This document shows positions 35,849 to 50,320 of a stretch of 64,000 nucleotides of DNA, in pieces. Numbering within the stretch: the first letter of the stretch is position 1; each line of letters opens with the position of its first letter. This DNA is from Alnus glutinosa (taxonomy: Eukaryota; Streptophyta; Magnoliopsida; Fagales; Betulaceae), in NCBI RefSeq assembly GCF_958979055.1, contig NC_084899.1, positions 632,501 through 696,500 of the forward strand, read 5' to 3'. A model generated the notes under the pieces. The model was not told the DNA's origin. It worked only from the letters and a program-made list of their open reading frames with translations, and ran no database searches. The position numbers and the translations under genes are program-made.

Positions 35849-36803
35849 GACATCTTAACTGAATTGCAATGTATGGCAAATGCTGGTTTTTTTTTTTCAA
35901 AAGAATAGGATAAGGGAAAAGGAGAAATCACCGCAAAGGGTTGAGAGGTAAGAAGATTTCAAACGAGCTTACAAACTTAAAAATAGATTAAAAATGCACC
36001 TAAAAATGACATATTTTATAAACTGAATTCAATTAAAAAAATAATTATAATAATAATAAAACTTCATTATTTGCAACGACTAAGGGACACAAAAATGATT
36101 ATTCTCGTTCCATAACGCAACAAGCAAAAGGATTTTGTTAAACAATTAAAAGAAATCAATATCTGACATAGAAGTTAGAACAGTTACTATTTTTTTTTTT
36201 TTTTAAAAAAAAAAAAAACAAAAACAAAAAAGAAAGAAAGAAAGAGAAAAGAAACAGTGATACAGATCCCACGTCATGGCGCAATTGCATTATGAGCAAC
36301 TGCATGCATGTATGACACACATAATGGCCACGTGGTGGAATCGCAGTAGTGGTGGCAGTAGTTGGTATTAGAAACGAAAGCAGAGGGTATATAAGGAAAA
36401 CATAAACATGGCACGATAACCGAGATGCGGCTCATGCAAATTATGCGCTATAAATTTCCTTTTTTATTTTTATTTTATTTTAGTAAACTCGCGGGATAAG
36501 TGTAGGCCACGCTTTTCAAGATGGGTAACGGCTTTCCCTTCAAAAAGAAAAGAAAAGAAAAAGATGGGTAACGGCTAGATTTTTGAAAGACCCCACTCTC
36601 TCCATCTTTTTTTGACTGAGATTTAAGGATATCTATAACTCCGGTCCCGCTCCTCTCCAATTTCTCTTATTTTTACTTTTCAAAAAAAAAAAAAAAAAAT
36701 ATTAATTTCAAAAATATTATAACTTTTTTAAATTTTTATATCAAATTAACAATTTTTTATTATTATTTAAATAAAAAAAATTCATTACAATACTTTTCTT
36801 TTC

Positions 36804-36834
<31 letters not shown>

Positions 36835-38070
36835 CATTTTTTTATATAAATTCTTTTTACTTTATATCATGGAATAATTGCGCTATTGGTTCCTGAAATT
36901 AGCTTAAATTATAAATAATCTCTTATAGTTCAAAAAATTCATAGAGGATCCTTGTGATAAACTATAATTACAAATCAGTCCCTGAACATATTTTTCATTC
37001 GCCAAGTTAACAGATCCAGTTAGTCTGCCACGTTATACCCAATAGGAAGTCAACACGTGTCCATTAAAATAAAAATAAAAAATTTAAACCCCGGCCACCT
37101 ATGGACAGCCACCCCTTTAGTAATTTTTTTTTTCTTTTTTTTTTTAAAAAAAATATATATTTTGTTTTATCTATTTATATTTTTATTAGATTTTATATAT
37201 TTTTATTGTCATGGATGCATGCCGACTTCCTTTTAGATGTGACATATCTGACTAATGAAATTTGTTAACTTAGTAGATGGAAATCGTGTTTAAGGATTAT
37301 TATCATAATGACCCTCCATAAACTTTTAAATCACAAATAATTTGTAATTTAATTCAACACTTAAAAATAATAATAATACAATTATCCCTTATATAGTATC
37401 AATCACTTTTTTCACTATAACTAAAGAAAAAAAAAAAAAAAATCATTTCCAAACGGGACCGTACGTCTTCTCTAATGTACGACCGCCTCTGCCGCTCGAA
37501 CACCTGTCAGTTGGCGTGCCTTACTTGGATCGAAGGTAAAGCTCCATTCTACAGTGATATGAACAGATTGGGGTTTTCCTTCCAAAGTATGGACTCTGCT
37601 TTTTCACCAACTCGTGGGACGTTGCCATCCTCGCAATATCTGTGGACAATGGCCATCGCCGCAATATTGAATTGCGTGTAGCCCATAATCAGAATGGAAA
37701 TGTACGTCTTCGACCCTGCAAGGACGTCTCCGATTCGAGCAGTTGCTCACTTGTCATATGTTTAGACCCAATTTTAGAATCTGGGAACTCAAGGATTACC
37801 CTGCCGGCGGGGGAGAGTAGTGGTGCTTGGAGCACTGTGTGACCCGACTAGCTGTTCATCAGGAGAGCTGATTGATACACAACAATTATGCAACTATTGT
37901 ACACTTTTGTTGACACATAGAATGAGACCCATGCAGTGAATAATTAGGGGCGGAACCAAAAATTTTAGTAAGGAGGAACGAACTTGTATAATTTTTTTAC
38001 ATAAAATACACATTCGATTCAAAATTATAATTTCAAATTTTTATGATATCACATACACACAATAGTAATA
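35849..38070. other. A+T-rich repeat-laden spacer
   Basis: Homopolymer-rich DNA without a supported gene. 36868-37020 has CTATTGGTTCCTGAAATTAG-type text like ends of plant transposons. 37453-37855 is an isolated higher-GC patch, listed separately. Confidence 0.4.
37453..37855 (+). other. Higher-GC orphan patch, possible gene fragment
   Basis: About 400 bp of balanced base composition inside very A+T-rich DNA. Two plus-strand frames (68 codons from 37475; 66 codons from 37642) overlap and neither shows a domain I recognise; the second includes SSCSLVICLDPILESGNS. It could be a captured or decayed exon. I assign no function. Confidence 0.25.
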
Positions 38071-38071
38071 G

Positions 38072-38188
38072 TATAAAGTACTTGTAAAGTAAACTAAACA
38101 TAATATATAGTATAAAGTACTAGCAAAATAAACTAAGCACAATTTATAATATAAAGTACTAGTAAAATAAACTAAGCACAATTTATAT
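38072..38188. repeat. Three tandem copies of a 39-bp unit
   Basis: Units start TATAAAGTACT at 38072, 38111 and 38150. Copies 2 and 3 are nearly identical (TAGYAAAATAAACTAAGCAC); copy 1 is more diverged. Confidence 0.85.
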
Positions 38189-38754
38189 TGTTCAAGAAAA
38201 AGGGTTACCTTTTAACGTAAACTTTTTCTCTTAACAAAATCCCTAAAGCTGAAACCCTAACCAGGCTAACTACACCACTACACCAGCTCTACGACCAGTC
38301 ATCACGCACATATTATTATGCTTCAAAGTCCAAGAATTTGATGAGACCAAGAGACAAGAACTGTGACATGAAATTAATAGAATTCATAGATTTGGGTTTG
38401 TGGGGTTTGGGATTGTTGCGAAAAAATTTGGTGCTTTAATGCTCTCTCGCTTTCTCAAATGGGGTTTGCTGAGAATTGAGGGCTTTTGCTACAATGAGAT
38501 GTCACGTGTGGAAAATGGGGAAAAAGATATGGCCAAATGGGTGTAGTTGTTTTTCAGAGGTGAAAGTGGTAAAAAAAAAAAAACTGAAAGGTTGGCTTGG
38601 TGCAGACTTTGCAAAGGGGAGGAAGTGGGTGGGGGAACAAAATATGTGGTCAAAATATAAAGAAAAGTTTTTAAGGGAGACAAAAAAAATTTTGGGACGA
38701 CAATTTTATATATTTTAAAATTTTTGGGGGACACCACCCACCAATTGGGTAGGG

Positions 38755-39525
38755 TTGACAAATTTTGATACAATCAGCGAATTCGACACGAACACGACAC
38801 GAAAATACAAGGTTTGAGTTTATGATTATCGGGTTCGGATCATAATCAGGTCAACTTGATTATGACCCGTTTATAATCGGGTCAACCCAATTATGACCCC
38901 GTTTATAACCGTGTCTGGCGGGTGATTACAACACAGTTACATATTAAAAAAAAAAAAAAAAAACTTTAATGGTTCAGCCTTCAGGAAACCTAGTCGACTT
39001 GCCGTGCCTTTTCATTTTCACAATCACTTGTTTTCTCCTCATTTTCACTTGTTCATCGTTCACGCAGCCACGACCGTCGAAGTCGAAGCTGTGCTCCACC
39101 ACGCAACCCTCCAAAACAGCATCGTCTGATCATCCCCAACGACTCTTTCCCAGTTTCCCTCCGATCTCCATCACCATTGATTTCATCCTCAGCCCAGTCG
39201 AATTAGGGAATCGTCCAACCGTCCAAGCCCCGCCAATGATTCCCTCCAATCTCCATCTTTCAGGGTCTAACCGTCCAAGACTCCAAGCCCAGTTGAATTG
39301 GGGTTCTGCCGTTCTGGGGTGGCCGGTGGACACGCTGCACGTTGACCGCCGGATTGAGGTTTTCAATTTTGGGTGGGCACGGGTTCATCGGGTCGTGTTG
39401 GGTAACCCAAGTAATAAGCGGGTCATGTTCGGGTTACATGTTTTGACTCGATTATATAATCGGATCGGCCGAGTTAACACGAACCCGACCCGCAAACTCA
39501 AATTGCCAAGCCTACAATTGGGTCC
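38755..39525. mobile_element. Probable TIR-type non-autonomous transposon (CGGGT-rich ends)
   Basis: The left part begins GGGTTGACAAATTTTGATAC and carries GACACGAACACGACACGA and TTATGACCCG motifs. The right part, reversed, starts AGGCTTGGCAATTTGAGTTT followed by GCGGGTCGGGTTCGTGTTAA. The ends match loosely in inverted orientation. The 194-codon open frame at 38969-39553 runs through both the interior and right terminus and has no domain, so I treat it as transposon sequence. Confidence 0.45.
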
Positions 39526-39553
39526 GCCCCTATGCATAGTTATACTTTTGTAA

Positions 39554-40746
39554 ATAAATGAGGTGAGATCTATGTAGTGTCTCTTCCCATATATCTATAA
39601 AAGTTCACAATAATTACATAGCAGAAGTCTTTTCTCGTTCACCAGCTTGATCCAAACATAAGACCCACGGCCAGGGTCTCCGACTCTTCTGTTCGCATTC
39701 TTTTTATATTTTCCGAATTTTTAATAGTATTTTCGTCTTTCTGAAAAATTGTTAAGGGTATTTTTTTGGTTTTTGCTGGACAAAAGGGCTACGATAACAC
39801 TTTATGATTTTTTTTAGTTAGTAATAATTCTGTTCAACGTACATGCGCAAAAAGTCCTTCCCCACTCTGAAAGAGCCTGCGCGTGGGCCAAACAAAACCG
39901 CAGGTGGTGGCGCTAATCGAGCGAAAAGTGGCTCACTCTCTCAATCAGTGCAGGAAATCCCGCACCTGCACCCACACCCGCACGTTCACCGTGCTTTTTG
40001 TCTGTTCATAATTCCACGCGTTTTCTGCCATTCAGCTAACCATCCTTTTCTTTTGCTTCTCCACCGACCTCTCGCCAAGCTTAGCGTGCTTGCCATATCT
40101 TAAAGATTAGGCTCCTTTGAACCCAAGAAACAAACACACTCTTTTGAATATTTTCTTTTCAGATGATTTATGTTATATATCAAAGTCATAATTAAGTTTC
40201 GTCATATATATATATAACCAAATTAATGGTAAATGCATTGTTTTTTTATAAAGATCTTTAGCACTTTTCTGCTCAAAATAACTAGTAATTTGGACCGTAC
40301 ATGGAAAAAAATTTACATAGAACTCACTTATTTGAGTAGGTGATTGTGCAACTCAAAATTTATTTAAACAGGTTGATTTCATATGGATTCTTTCACAATG
40401 TACCTCCTAAATTGCTAGAAATATTGGCAATAAATTATTAGAGATCTCCGTCCATGCTTTTTAGTTGCCTGTTGTGAACATGGGATGAGACCATTTATAC
40501 ACATTCTCCATTTTGCAATATTAAGAGTGTGTTTTCGACTTGCGATTTTGCAAGTGAAATGTCCGTTTTAAAAACAAAATTGTGTAAAATGTCATATTTA
40601 GAAGTGCCTTTGAAAATATATTAGAAAAATAAAATCACGTTTTCATATAAAAAATAATTAAAAATATAAATTTTTAAAAACACGGTTAAATTGCAATTTT
40701 AGAATGCATAATTATACTCTGGTCAGGACAAGTACCCAGCAAATTA
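39554..40746. other. Spacer, no gene supported
   Basis: Mixed A+T-rich DNA. An 86-codon frame at 39843-40103 has no recognisable domain. 40520-40710 resembles the repeat at 28260-28510. Confidence 0.35.
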
Positions 40747-41304
40747 TGCTCCATTTGTTTCGATGTAAAATATTTTTGGCATTTTTTGGTGTTTGATGGG
40801 GGCAAAAATAATGGTCAATGTAAATTATTTTCAATTTGACCGTAAAATCTTCTTTAATTTTTTAAAAACGATTTACAGTTTTAAAAACCGTAAATTGTTT
40901 TATGGATTTAAACTCTTCACTCTTGTACGCACGTTTGTGGGAATCCGCCACCGCCGGGCACTTGAGTTTGTTAGTAACTAGACTTTACCGCCAAAGATCC
41001 CCAAATTTTAGTATTAGGTTGCCTGAATCTGAAAATATTTGCTGTAATCCAACAACTTCGCCGTATTCCAGCAGATCGGGTTTTTGTCAATTTGGTCAGA
41101 ATTTGACCAGTACAGTTGGATTCTGTTCGTTTTGTCTAGATGGCAGTCAGATGTCTCCGGATTCCGTTTTACGTCGTTGGTGATTTTTTTGTACGAGTCA
41201 AACACTAAAAAATATTTAAAAAAAATTATTTTTTTAAAATATAATTTTATCAAAAATATTTTTCAAAAAATAATAAACATTTTACTTTCGAAATAAAATA
41301 AGCA
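40747..41304. mobile_element. PIF/Harbinger (Tourist-like) MITE, copy B, TTA duplication
   Basis: A 558-bp relative of the element at 7597-8240. It has the same left end TGCTCCATTTGTTTCGATG, then GTAAAAT, the same internal blocks (GGGGGCAAAAATAATGGTCAA, TTTGACCGTAAAATCTTC, AACGATTTACAG, CCGTAAAT) and the same right block. It is flanked by TTA at 40744-40746 and 41305-41307. The G+C-rich CCGG core of copy A is replaced or eroded. Confidence 0.78.
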
Positions 41305-41307
41305 TTA

Positions 41308-43683
41308 GTTGGAATGAAAACCCAACCAATTTGTCCTTGCAAGAAAAAGATTCCCAAGAAAAGGCAAGGGCCTTTTTACTAGGATAGAGAAGAAGCGTAC
41401 TTCAATGGTGTTGGGTGAAAAATCCAAAAATCAGTCATAACTGAGAATGATTAAAGAAATTATTATTTATAACTTAATTATAACCTGGTCAAAATTTGAA
41501 AAGTTTAGCCGTATACCTATAGCAAGAATATATGATTAAGACAGGAAAGATAGAGTAAGAAATTAATGCAGTGATGAAAAATTACTGAACAAAGCTTGAA
41601 TAGCAGGTGGTTCAAGTGATCCGATGGAAGAAAAAAAACAAAAAAAAAGCTGATAAAATATCACTGCTGAATATGCTCTAAAAGCACTCGCATTGAGCTG
41701 ATTAGCCAATATAGCTAAAATGTTATTTTGGTTAATCCGGCCGGTAGCATAAAATACCTAAAAAAGCTCAACATCTGGCTAGCCAAAATAGTTAGGAGTT
41801 TGACTAGTTACTATAGCGACTAGCAAATTTGCATAGCATTGTAACTCAACAATAAAATATATTAATGCATGTGTAAACTGTTTATTAAATGATTAAATTT
41901 ATATATTTTTTTTATTAGTTTAAGCTTTTAGGACAAATGATGATTTAATCTTGTCTAAGTCATTCATTCTCATTTCAATTAAATATTCTACGTGTTGGGG
42001 CTTACTTATTAAAATGGAGTTTTAACCTACAAGTGAATGAGAGTGTTAAAGTATTGACGAAATGATTAAATTTATCTCTTCTTATTAGCTGAAACTTTTA
42101 AAATAAATGGTAATTTAAAACAGAAATCATCACCTACGAGGGGAGGTAACCCTCTAGCTCATAGTCCTTCCCAAAATGAAGGAGATGTCCTAATTAAAAT
42201 GGTTGAAGTACCCTACTTGATATATGTCAAACATAGAGCAGTAATCATTGCATAACATGTGCACAACTGTAGACACATAGGTATGACTCATGTAATAGAG
42301 CCTCCTTCATAAGTCACACTCCATGTGTTTACACTCTTACACAACATGTACGTAACTGTTGCGCAAAAGTCATTTCTCGTCAACATATTGGGTGCCTACA
42401 ATGGGTTGGGTGGGTGAGATGATGTGGTCCCATATATGCAAATTAAACCAAATAAAAAGGCAAAAGGGCACCATCATATAGAGGTGCATCCATGCCTACC
42501 CTCTTTGTGCAACAACTATAGATTACATATTAAAAGCAACACCCATGTGCTTAACTTTTCCCCACTTTTCTTAGTGGGGGGTGGCCCTCTAAATACTAGC
42601 CGAATTAGTCAATGTTTTTTGGAATGGATGGGAAGTGAGACCCTACAATGAGTTGTACTAGGACAAATTAATTTAAAGCTTTTTTTGTTTTTTTTCCTTA
42701 TTTTTGACTTAGCACCTTTTTTTTTTTAATATAAAATTCAAACTCAAAATTTTTGCTTTAATATTATGTAAAATTATTATTTATCTAAAATAAAATAAAA
42801 TAAAAAATTTAATTAGTTAATTAACAATCTCATAACCTGGACAAGACCCATGCATCTATGCATCTTGAGGGTGCCATGGCCATGTGTTCTATGAGGCCGA
42901 TGCAATGTCCTCTTATTTCTTTGCTTTTGGATTTCTTTTATAAAAATAACACCCTTAAACTATTAGGTAATTTGCAGTGCTTTCTAAACCATTAATAGAA
43001 GCAATTTATCTAATAACTACCATTAAATTGCTATGTACCATATTTTGTCTCAAGAAAAAGATAAAAATACCCATAAAAAATTTCCAAAAAGATAAAATTA
43101 CCCTTATAAATTTGCCCAAAAAAAGAAGAAGAGAAAACCCACATTGGTAGTGGGTATTGTGAAGTCTACGTACTCCGATCAAATTACTACTCAATTGACA
43201 ATTTTTTAATAGTTTAAAAGAATATTATCGCAATTGAAAGTTTGAACGAGACATTATTAATTAGATAGCAGTTTGAGGAAATATATAGTATTAATGTGTC
43301 ATTTTTTATACTAAGGTGATACATTGCAATTTTTTAAAAGCTTAATAAATACGTGCAGTGCTTCAATTAATAGTTTGAGATGGAAGTTACAAATCTAATG
43401 ATAATTGATAACTTGAGGCGTACGCATACTTTTTCTTTAAAAAGTTTTGAGTGGCCTCCACCCCACCTTGCCCACATAAAAGCTGGTAATGGGCCAATGG
43501 CTGCCAAAATTGTGACCGAAAGAAGATCAGTGGGGAATAAATGGTAGAACGTACACTCCTACAGCTGTAGCCTGTAGTAGTAGTAGCAGTATTAAATTAT
43601 TAATGGAGCACTAAACAAAGACAGATCGAGTGTGCGCACGTGTCTGCTTGTTTTGTTTTAATGGCGTATGAACAAAATTTGAA

Positions 43684-43718
<35 letters not shown>

Positions 43719-44498
43719 ACATTTAGCTCGTTTGGAAAATTACAAAATATTTATTATACTCGGATATAATCTAACGAGTTGCGAGAAAAAGAAAGACGAT
43801 AAATATAAACTACGGAAGAAGAGAGTGTATGAAAATAAAAGATATTCGAGGGTGGGAATGTATGATATGGAATTTTTATTTTTATTTTTTGACTCATTTT
43901 GTTGTTTTTTTATATAGTTGTGAGTCTTATTTATAGGCGTTTATGTTTTTAAGGTTTTGTGTTATATTCACGTCTTTCTTAAAAAATAGTAAAGTTTTTC
44001 TGCAACTTGATAAACGTATCCCTTAGCGGTGAACTACGTAAATTTTTTTGTTTAAGATTGCTCTTTTTCCTTTTTTATTTTTCGCTTCGTACTAATTCAA
44101 AGAAATATGATTTATTTACTAAGGAGAGATTTCAATAATTTTACAATTTAAATTACTAATTTTTATAAAATTCGCCTTCCCAAACAGATTTCGGGCTCCC
44201 CGCCCCTACTAGGACGGATGGTTTCCTTATGAGAGGGGGTGTGTGGGAACAAATCAGAAAGTTCGCTTCCGGTTTCCTGTTGGCCGTTTCTGAGTTGCAC
44301 ATGGGGAGATGCTCTCCCTCTGTCCCAACAGAAGCATTGGGAGTTGAAACTGTCTCCTAAAACTTCCTTATCTTCATCTTCTTTGCATCTGATTTACACA
44401 ACTTTTTATTTATTTTTATGAGAACTCTTTTGACAATTTCAAGACAAACACCACAGAGGCGGTCTTCAATCTTAAGGAAAGAGCAAAGAGAAAGCAAA
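41308..44498. other. Gene-poor A+T-rich spacer
   Basis: No supported gene. 42944-43385 has paired TE-like termini (ACCCTTAAACTATTAGGTAAT... and ...GGTGATACATTGCAATTTTT). A T-rich tract of about 28 bp lies at 43690-43717. Short frames show no domains. Confidence 0.4.
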
Positions 44499-45668
44499 GT
44501 TAGAGCATCTACGTCAACCTCTCTAAATTTTTTTCTAAATTTAACTCAAGCAATTTATTTTTTTTTATTTTATCTTACTTTTGAAAAACTTCGTACATTA
44601 AATTCTCTAAATATTTATTTATTTTAACTAAATATTATATTTTATTGGTTTTAAAAATAACTACTTTAACTGTTAAAATTGGTTTCCTTCTCCAACTACT
44701 TTAAATTCCCTAGCCTTCATCTAACGCCAACATTAATTCCCTTCAACAACCAGCCAAGCTACTGTGCTTTAATTAAATTAATTGAACCAACAATTAGCCT
44801 GGACTTTTATTGTCTTCAATAACCAGCCAAGTAACTTCATCAAATGTTCTTTAACGTCCAACAACGAGCCAAAGAGAGATGAACATCCAAAGTTGTTTTT
44901 TTTTTTTTTTCTTTTGATAAAGAACGTCCAACATTGTTGTCTTGTTGAGGAGAAGATGAATTTATTGATAATAAATAAGGCATGACAAATATCAAACAAA
45001 ACAGTTGGACATTGCTTTAATACCCATCTAGTGTCCCGGTTCAGGAAAAAGGTCGAGCACTTGAGCTGCAACCCTTCGAAACCACAGAAAAAACCGAGCT
45101 GTTATGAACATATCTGATACACGTACAACCCAAAAGACCAATTAGATCTAGAACTAAAATCAGCTCAAATGACTCAAAATCCAAGGAAAGCATAAAAACC
45201 TAACAGATCTAAACCAAAATCCTAATAGCCAAAGGAAAAAACACATCGTCCTCCTCAACTTCCTGGGTCTCACTGGGTAAACCAAAATCAAAATCCCGAT
45301 TGAACTGGGTCTCGCTGCAAACAGGGTGGAGCTCTGTTTTCGTCCTCTTCATCGTTCACGCTCTCCTTCGAACTCCCCTCGCCGCCTCTTGCAACTCAAG
45401 TTAGGCGCATGGTCGTTAGTCTCTTGCTTCTCCACCGAAGAACTGGGGTTTTCTGTGGAAAGAACTGAAGGGAAAGGCGGGAATGGAAAAAAAAATTGTT
45501 AAAAAACTCAATAGAGAATACAATTTGTGAGCTAGATTTGTAGTGAGAATCTGACAAGAGATAAATTAGAGAAACAATAGAGAGCTTGATGCAGCATGCT
45601 TTTTGAAGGTATTCTCCAAATTTTGGAGAAAAGTTTGAAATAGCTAGCTTGATATGGATGCTCTTAGA
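44499..45668. mobile_element. Large hAT-like MITE
   Basis: Left end TTAGAGCATCTACGTCAACC and reversed right end TAAGAGCATCCATATCAAGC enclose about 1.17 kb, with no transposase. Inner inverted similarity (CTCTAAATTTTTTTCTAAAT on the left; ATTTTGGAGAAAAGTTTGAAAT on the right) supports the pairing. An 8-bp duplication was not identified. Confidence 0.5.
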
Positions 45669-46527
45669 AGACAACAATTAAGGTTAGGAAATTTTCTAAT
45701 GAATTAAAGTTGATGTTTTTGGGCCAAGCGAGGGGACGAGGATCCCTGAAATTAGATTGAAAATTTGGTCCATATGCTACGGTAGAGTTGGTCGTGTAGG
45801 AATTGAGATCTCCATCAATTTGTTATTAATTTGGACAGCAATTATAAAAAAGCCCATATGAGATCACTTACTCAAGCAGGTAGCTCGACAACCCTTATTT
45901 GCGCAAGTGGGCATCATATGGAATTTGTCACAATGTGCTGTTCAAATTGCTGGATATCTTAATCTGTCCTGTAATCTCTCCTCTTAAATTGTCCAAATTT
46001 GAGTCTAATTTTAGAAAATCACAATCCTAAACAGGGAAAATATCCAGGTAAATTTCATTCATAATTTGATAAACCATATCAGAACACAATCTGGTCACTA
46101 AATATTAATTGTGCCCCTCTTCCACCCACAAAAGGAAGAAAAAAAAAAAAGGATGGGCCTTGACTGTCTGACATGCTTTGGGGCTTAAATAAACAAAGTT
46201 AGCAAAATGCAATGCAGTACAGATTTTGGTGAGACAAAAGGTGTATCCAAAAGTAGAGGAATGATGACTTTAAATGGGTAGGCAATATTTTAAGTGATGC
46301 TGCCATTGAGAGTGGGCTGAAGTGGATCACAGTTGTGTAGTGTGTTAGAACGTATCATGCTGAAATATATCTTAGATTTGGATAGAATTAAGTAGATATT
46401 AAATGCATCAATATATGTTTATTCGAAAATTATATATATATATAAAATTTATGAAGAGTATGGAATTGATTCGTAAGCAACAAGTGAATATTACTAATAC
46501 CTTTAAAATAGGAGCCTTAGCATTAGA
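45669..46527. other. Spacer upstream of the tRNA gene
   Basis: A+T-rich, no gene seen. Confidence 0.35.
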
Positions 46528-46609
46528 GTCGCTTTGGCCGAGTGGTTAAGGCGTGTGCCTGCTAAGTACATGGGGTTTCCCCGCGAGAGTTCGAATCTCT
46601 CAGGCGACG
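46528..46609 (+). tRNA. tRNA-Ser (anticodon GCT)
   Basis: 82 bp folding as a class II tRNA. Acceptor stem GTCGCTT pairs with AGGCGAC, with discriminator G. The D-arm region is TGGCCGAGTGGTTAAGGC (A box), the anticodon stem TGTGC/GTACA holds loop CTGCTAA (anticodon GCT), the extra arm is TGGGGTTTCCCC, and the T-arm is GAGAGTTCGAATCTCTC (B box GTTCGAATC). T runs follow directly as Pol III terminator. Confidence 0.97.
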
Positions 46610-46615
46610 ACTTTC

Positions 46616-46629
46616 TTTTTTCTTTTTTT
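46616..46629 (+). terminator. Pol III terminator of tRNA-Ser
   Basis: T6 (46616-46621) and T7 (46623-46629) start within 20 bp of the tRNA 3' end. Confidence 0.8.
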
Positions 46630-46771
46630 GAAGTTTTTATCTTTTCACTTTACATAAACTGGGTTTAAGAGGATGGTCGAGGCCCATAAGGGCAGGCCTT
46701 TTATTTATTTTCTATTTTTTTAGTATACGTTAGCTGGGTTTAAGGGATGGTCGAGGCCCATAAGGGCAGGC
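46630..46771. repeat. 75-bp tandem duplication downstream of tRNA-Ser
   Basis: CTGGGTTTAAGAGGATGG...GGGCAGGC (46659-46697) recurs at 46734-46771 with one small deletion, together with the T-rich sequence preceding each copy. Confidence 0.8.
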
Positions 46772-47777
46772 TTCATCATATTACTATGTTAGGCTAAAAC
46801 CTATTCAATCCAAGAGAGTAACACTAGAAATTACACTATATTACTCCATTGTTTAACAGTGCCTTTTTTTTTTTATATTTTTTATTTTAAACAAGATTAT
46901 CTAAGGGCTGATTGATATTAACAAGTCAGCAGAGTAAAATAGTCATAAAATAAAAATATAATTTTTAGTATTACTTCCATTGATCAAGGGAGGCTGGAAA
47001 AGTCTAGTACTTTCAAGTAGTCAGAGAATGCCTATGATAATTGCAGGGTAGTCTGAATCCTTCACCCTCTTACGTTGGTAGGAGTAATATATATCTCAAG
47101 ATTTGTCCTCAGAAATGGGGACCAATAAACATTGACGCAAGGATGCCCGAGTATGAAACTATAACGAGACCAGCAATTTGAAAAACTACGACCAATAAAC
47201 ATGTCTTCCTTGAAGCAACAATGACTAATGATCGAGAGACGTTATTATTTCCCTACGTTTTTCCCCTTGAATGACAGCAATTAGAAACTACGATGCGTAT
47301 ATTATTAAAAAAAGAAATAATTTTAATCGAGAATGAAAGAATATAAAATGTAATAACTTTAAAATAGTTATTCTCTTATGAACTATGAGAATGATTATTC
47401 CAAATGTTAAAAAAATTTATTCTTATATACTCTGACACCAAGACTATTTAATTCTACCTTCCATTTTTATTTGTGACAACCCACTTAAGGTATACTACTA
47501 TACTGCCATTACTATTAAGAGGAACTCTTTTGGACCAAGTTCCATCAAGCAATATGAATTTGTTTCTACAGTATATATCTGTAAACTAACCATTGCAGCT
47601 CGCCAAATCCTTTACAAGCACAACCGTATCGGAAACATCAGCCAACAAAGCATATATATAATTTTATTTAAAAATGGACAATTTTTTTTTTTATAATCTG
47701 GTTTGTAAAAAATTTCATACAAACCAACTTGTAATAGTAACATGTGTCCTTTGCATGTGAAAATTAAAACAAGAAAC

Positions 47778-47824
<47 letters not shown>

Positions 47825-48050
47825 GCTTAGAACACCAAAAACAGTTTAGGGAATTTCACATATTTAACTTGATATGTAACCAATCAAACTCCTAAATTAA
47901 TACAGCCCAAATGCTTCTTGAAAATAGGAAGACTCCAGCATATTTAATAAGAAGGAAATGGATTATGGAAATAGACAGGAAATCCAGATCTTTCTTAGCG
48001 CCATAGCGGAAACAGAAGTGAGAGCACAGAGTCTCAACAGCATGAAGATT
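46772..48050. other. Spacer 3' of RBX1
   Basis: A+T-rich, containing an (AG)20 microsatellite at 47781-47820. No gene supported. Confidence 0.4.
47781..47820. repeat. (AG)20 microsatellite
   Basis: Uninterrupted 40-bp AG tract. Confidence 0.97.
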
Positions 48051-50060
<2,010 letters not shown>

Positions 50061-50320
50061 GACTCAGATCCAAATTTCGCAAGGAAAAGTCAGAGTGAAA
50101 CTCGAAAGGGCTCGGTCCCTTGATAGGAGTCATGGACCGGTGTCTGAAATGTATAGGCTGGGCTTCCATCCGATTTGTTTCCACAGATCCAATCGAATGA
50201 GGCCCATGGGATCATCAGCCATGGACAGTGAAAAAGCACTTTTAGGTACAAAAGAGAGAAAAAGAAGAGCTACCCAAAGCCCAGCAGCAAAAATAGGCCC
50301 AAAACAAATTGTTTAGCACT
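50061..50320 (-). promoter_or_regulatory. RBX1 promoter region with GGCCCA (site II-like) elements
   Basis: Motifs AGGCCCATGGG (near 50193) and AGGCCCAAAAC (near 50294), in either orientation, lie within 250 bp upstream of the start. TGGGCC/GGCCCA elements are the TCP-binding site II type common in growth-related plant genes. The plus-strand frame of 119 codons here is incidental. Confidence 0.45.

Noticed and set aside
38969-39553. 194-codon plus-strand open frame
   Set aside because: Runs across the interior and right terminus of a TIR-like element, has low complexity and no domain I recognise.
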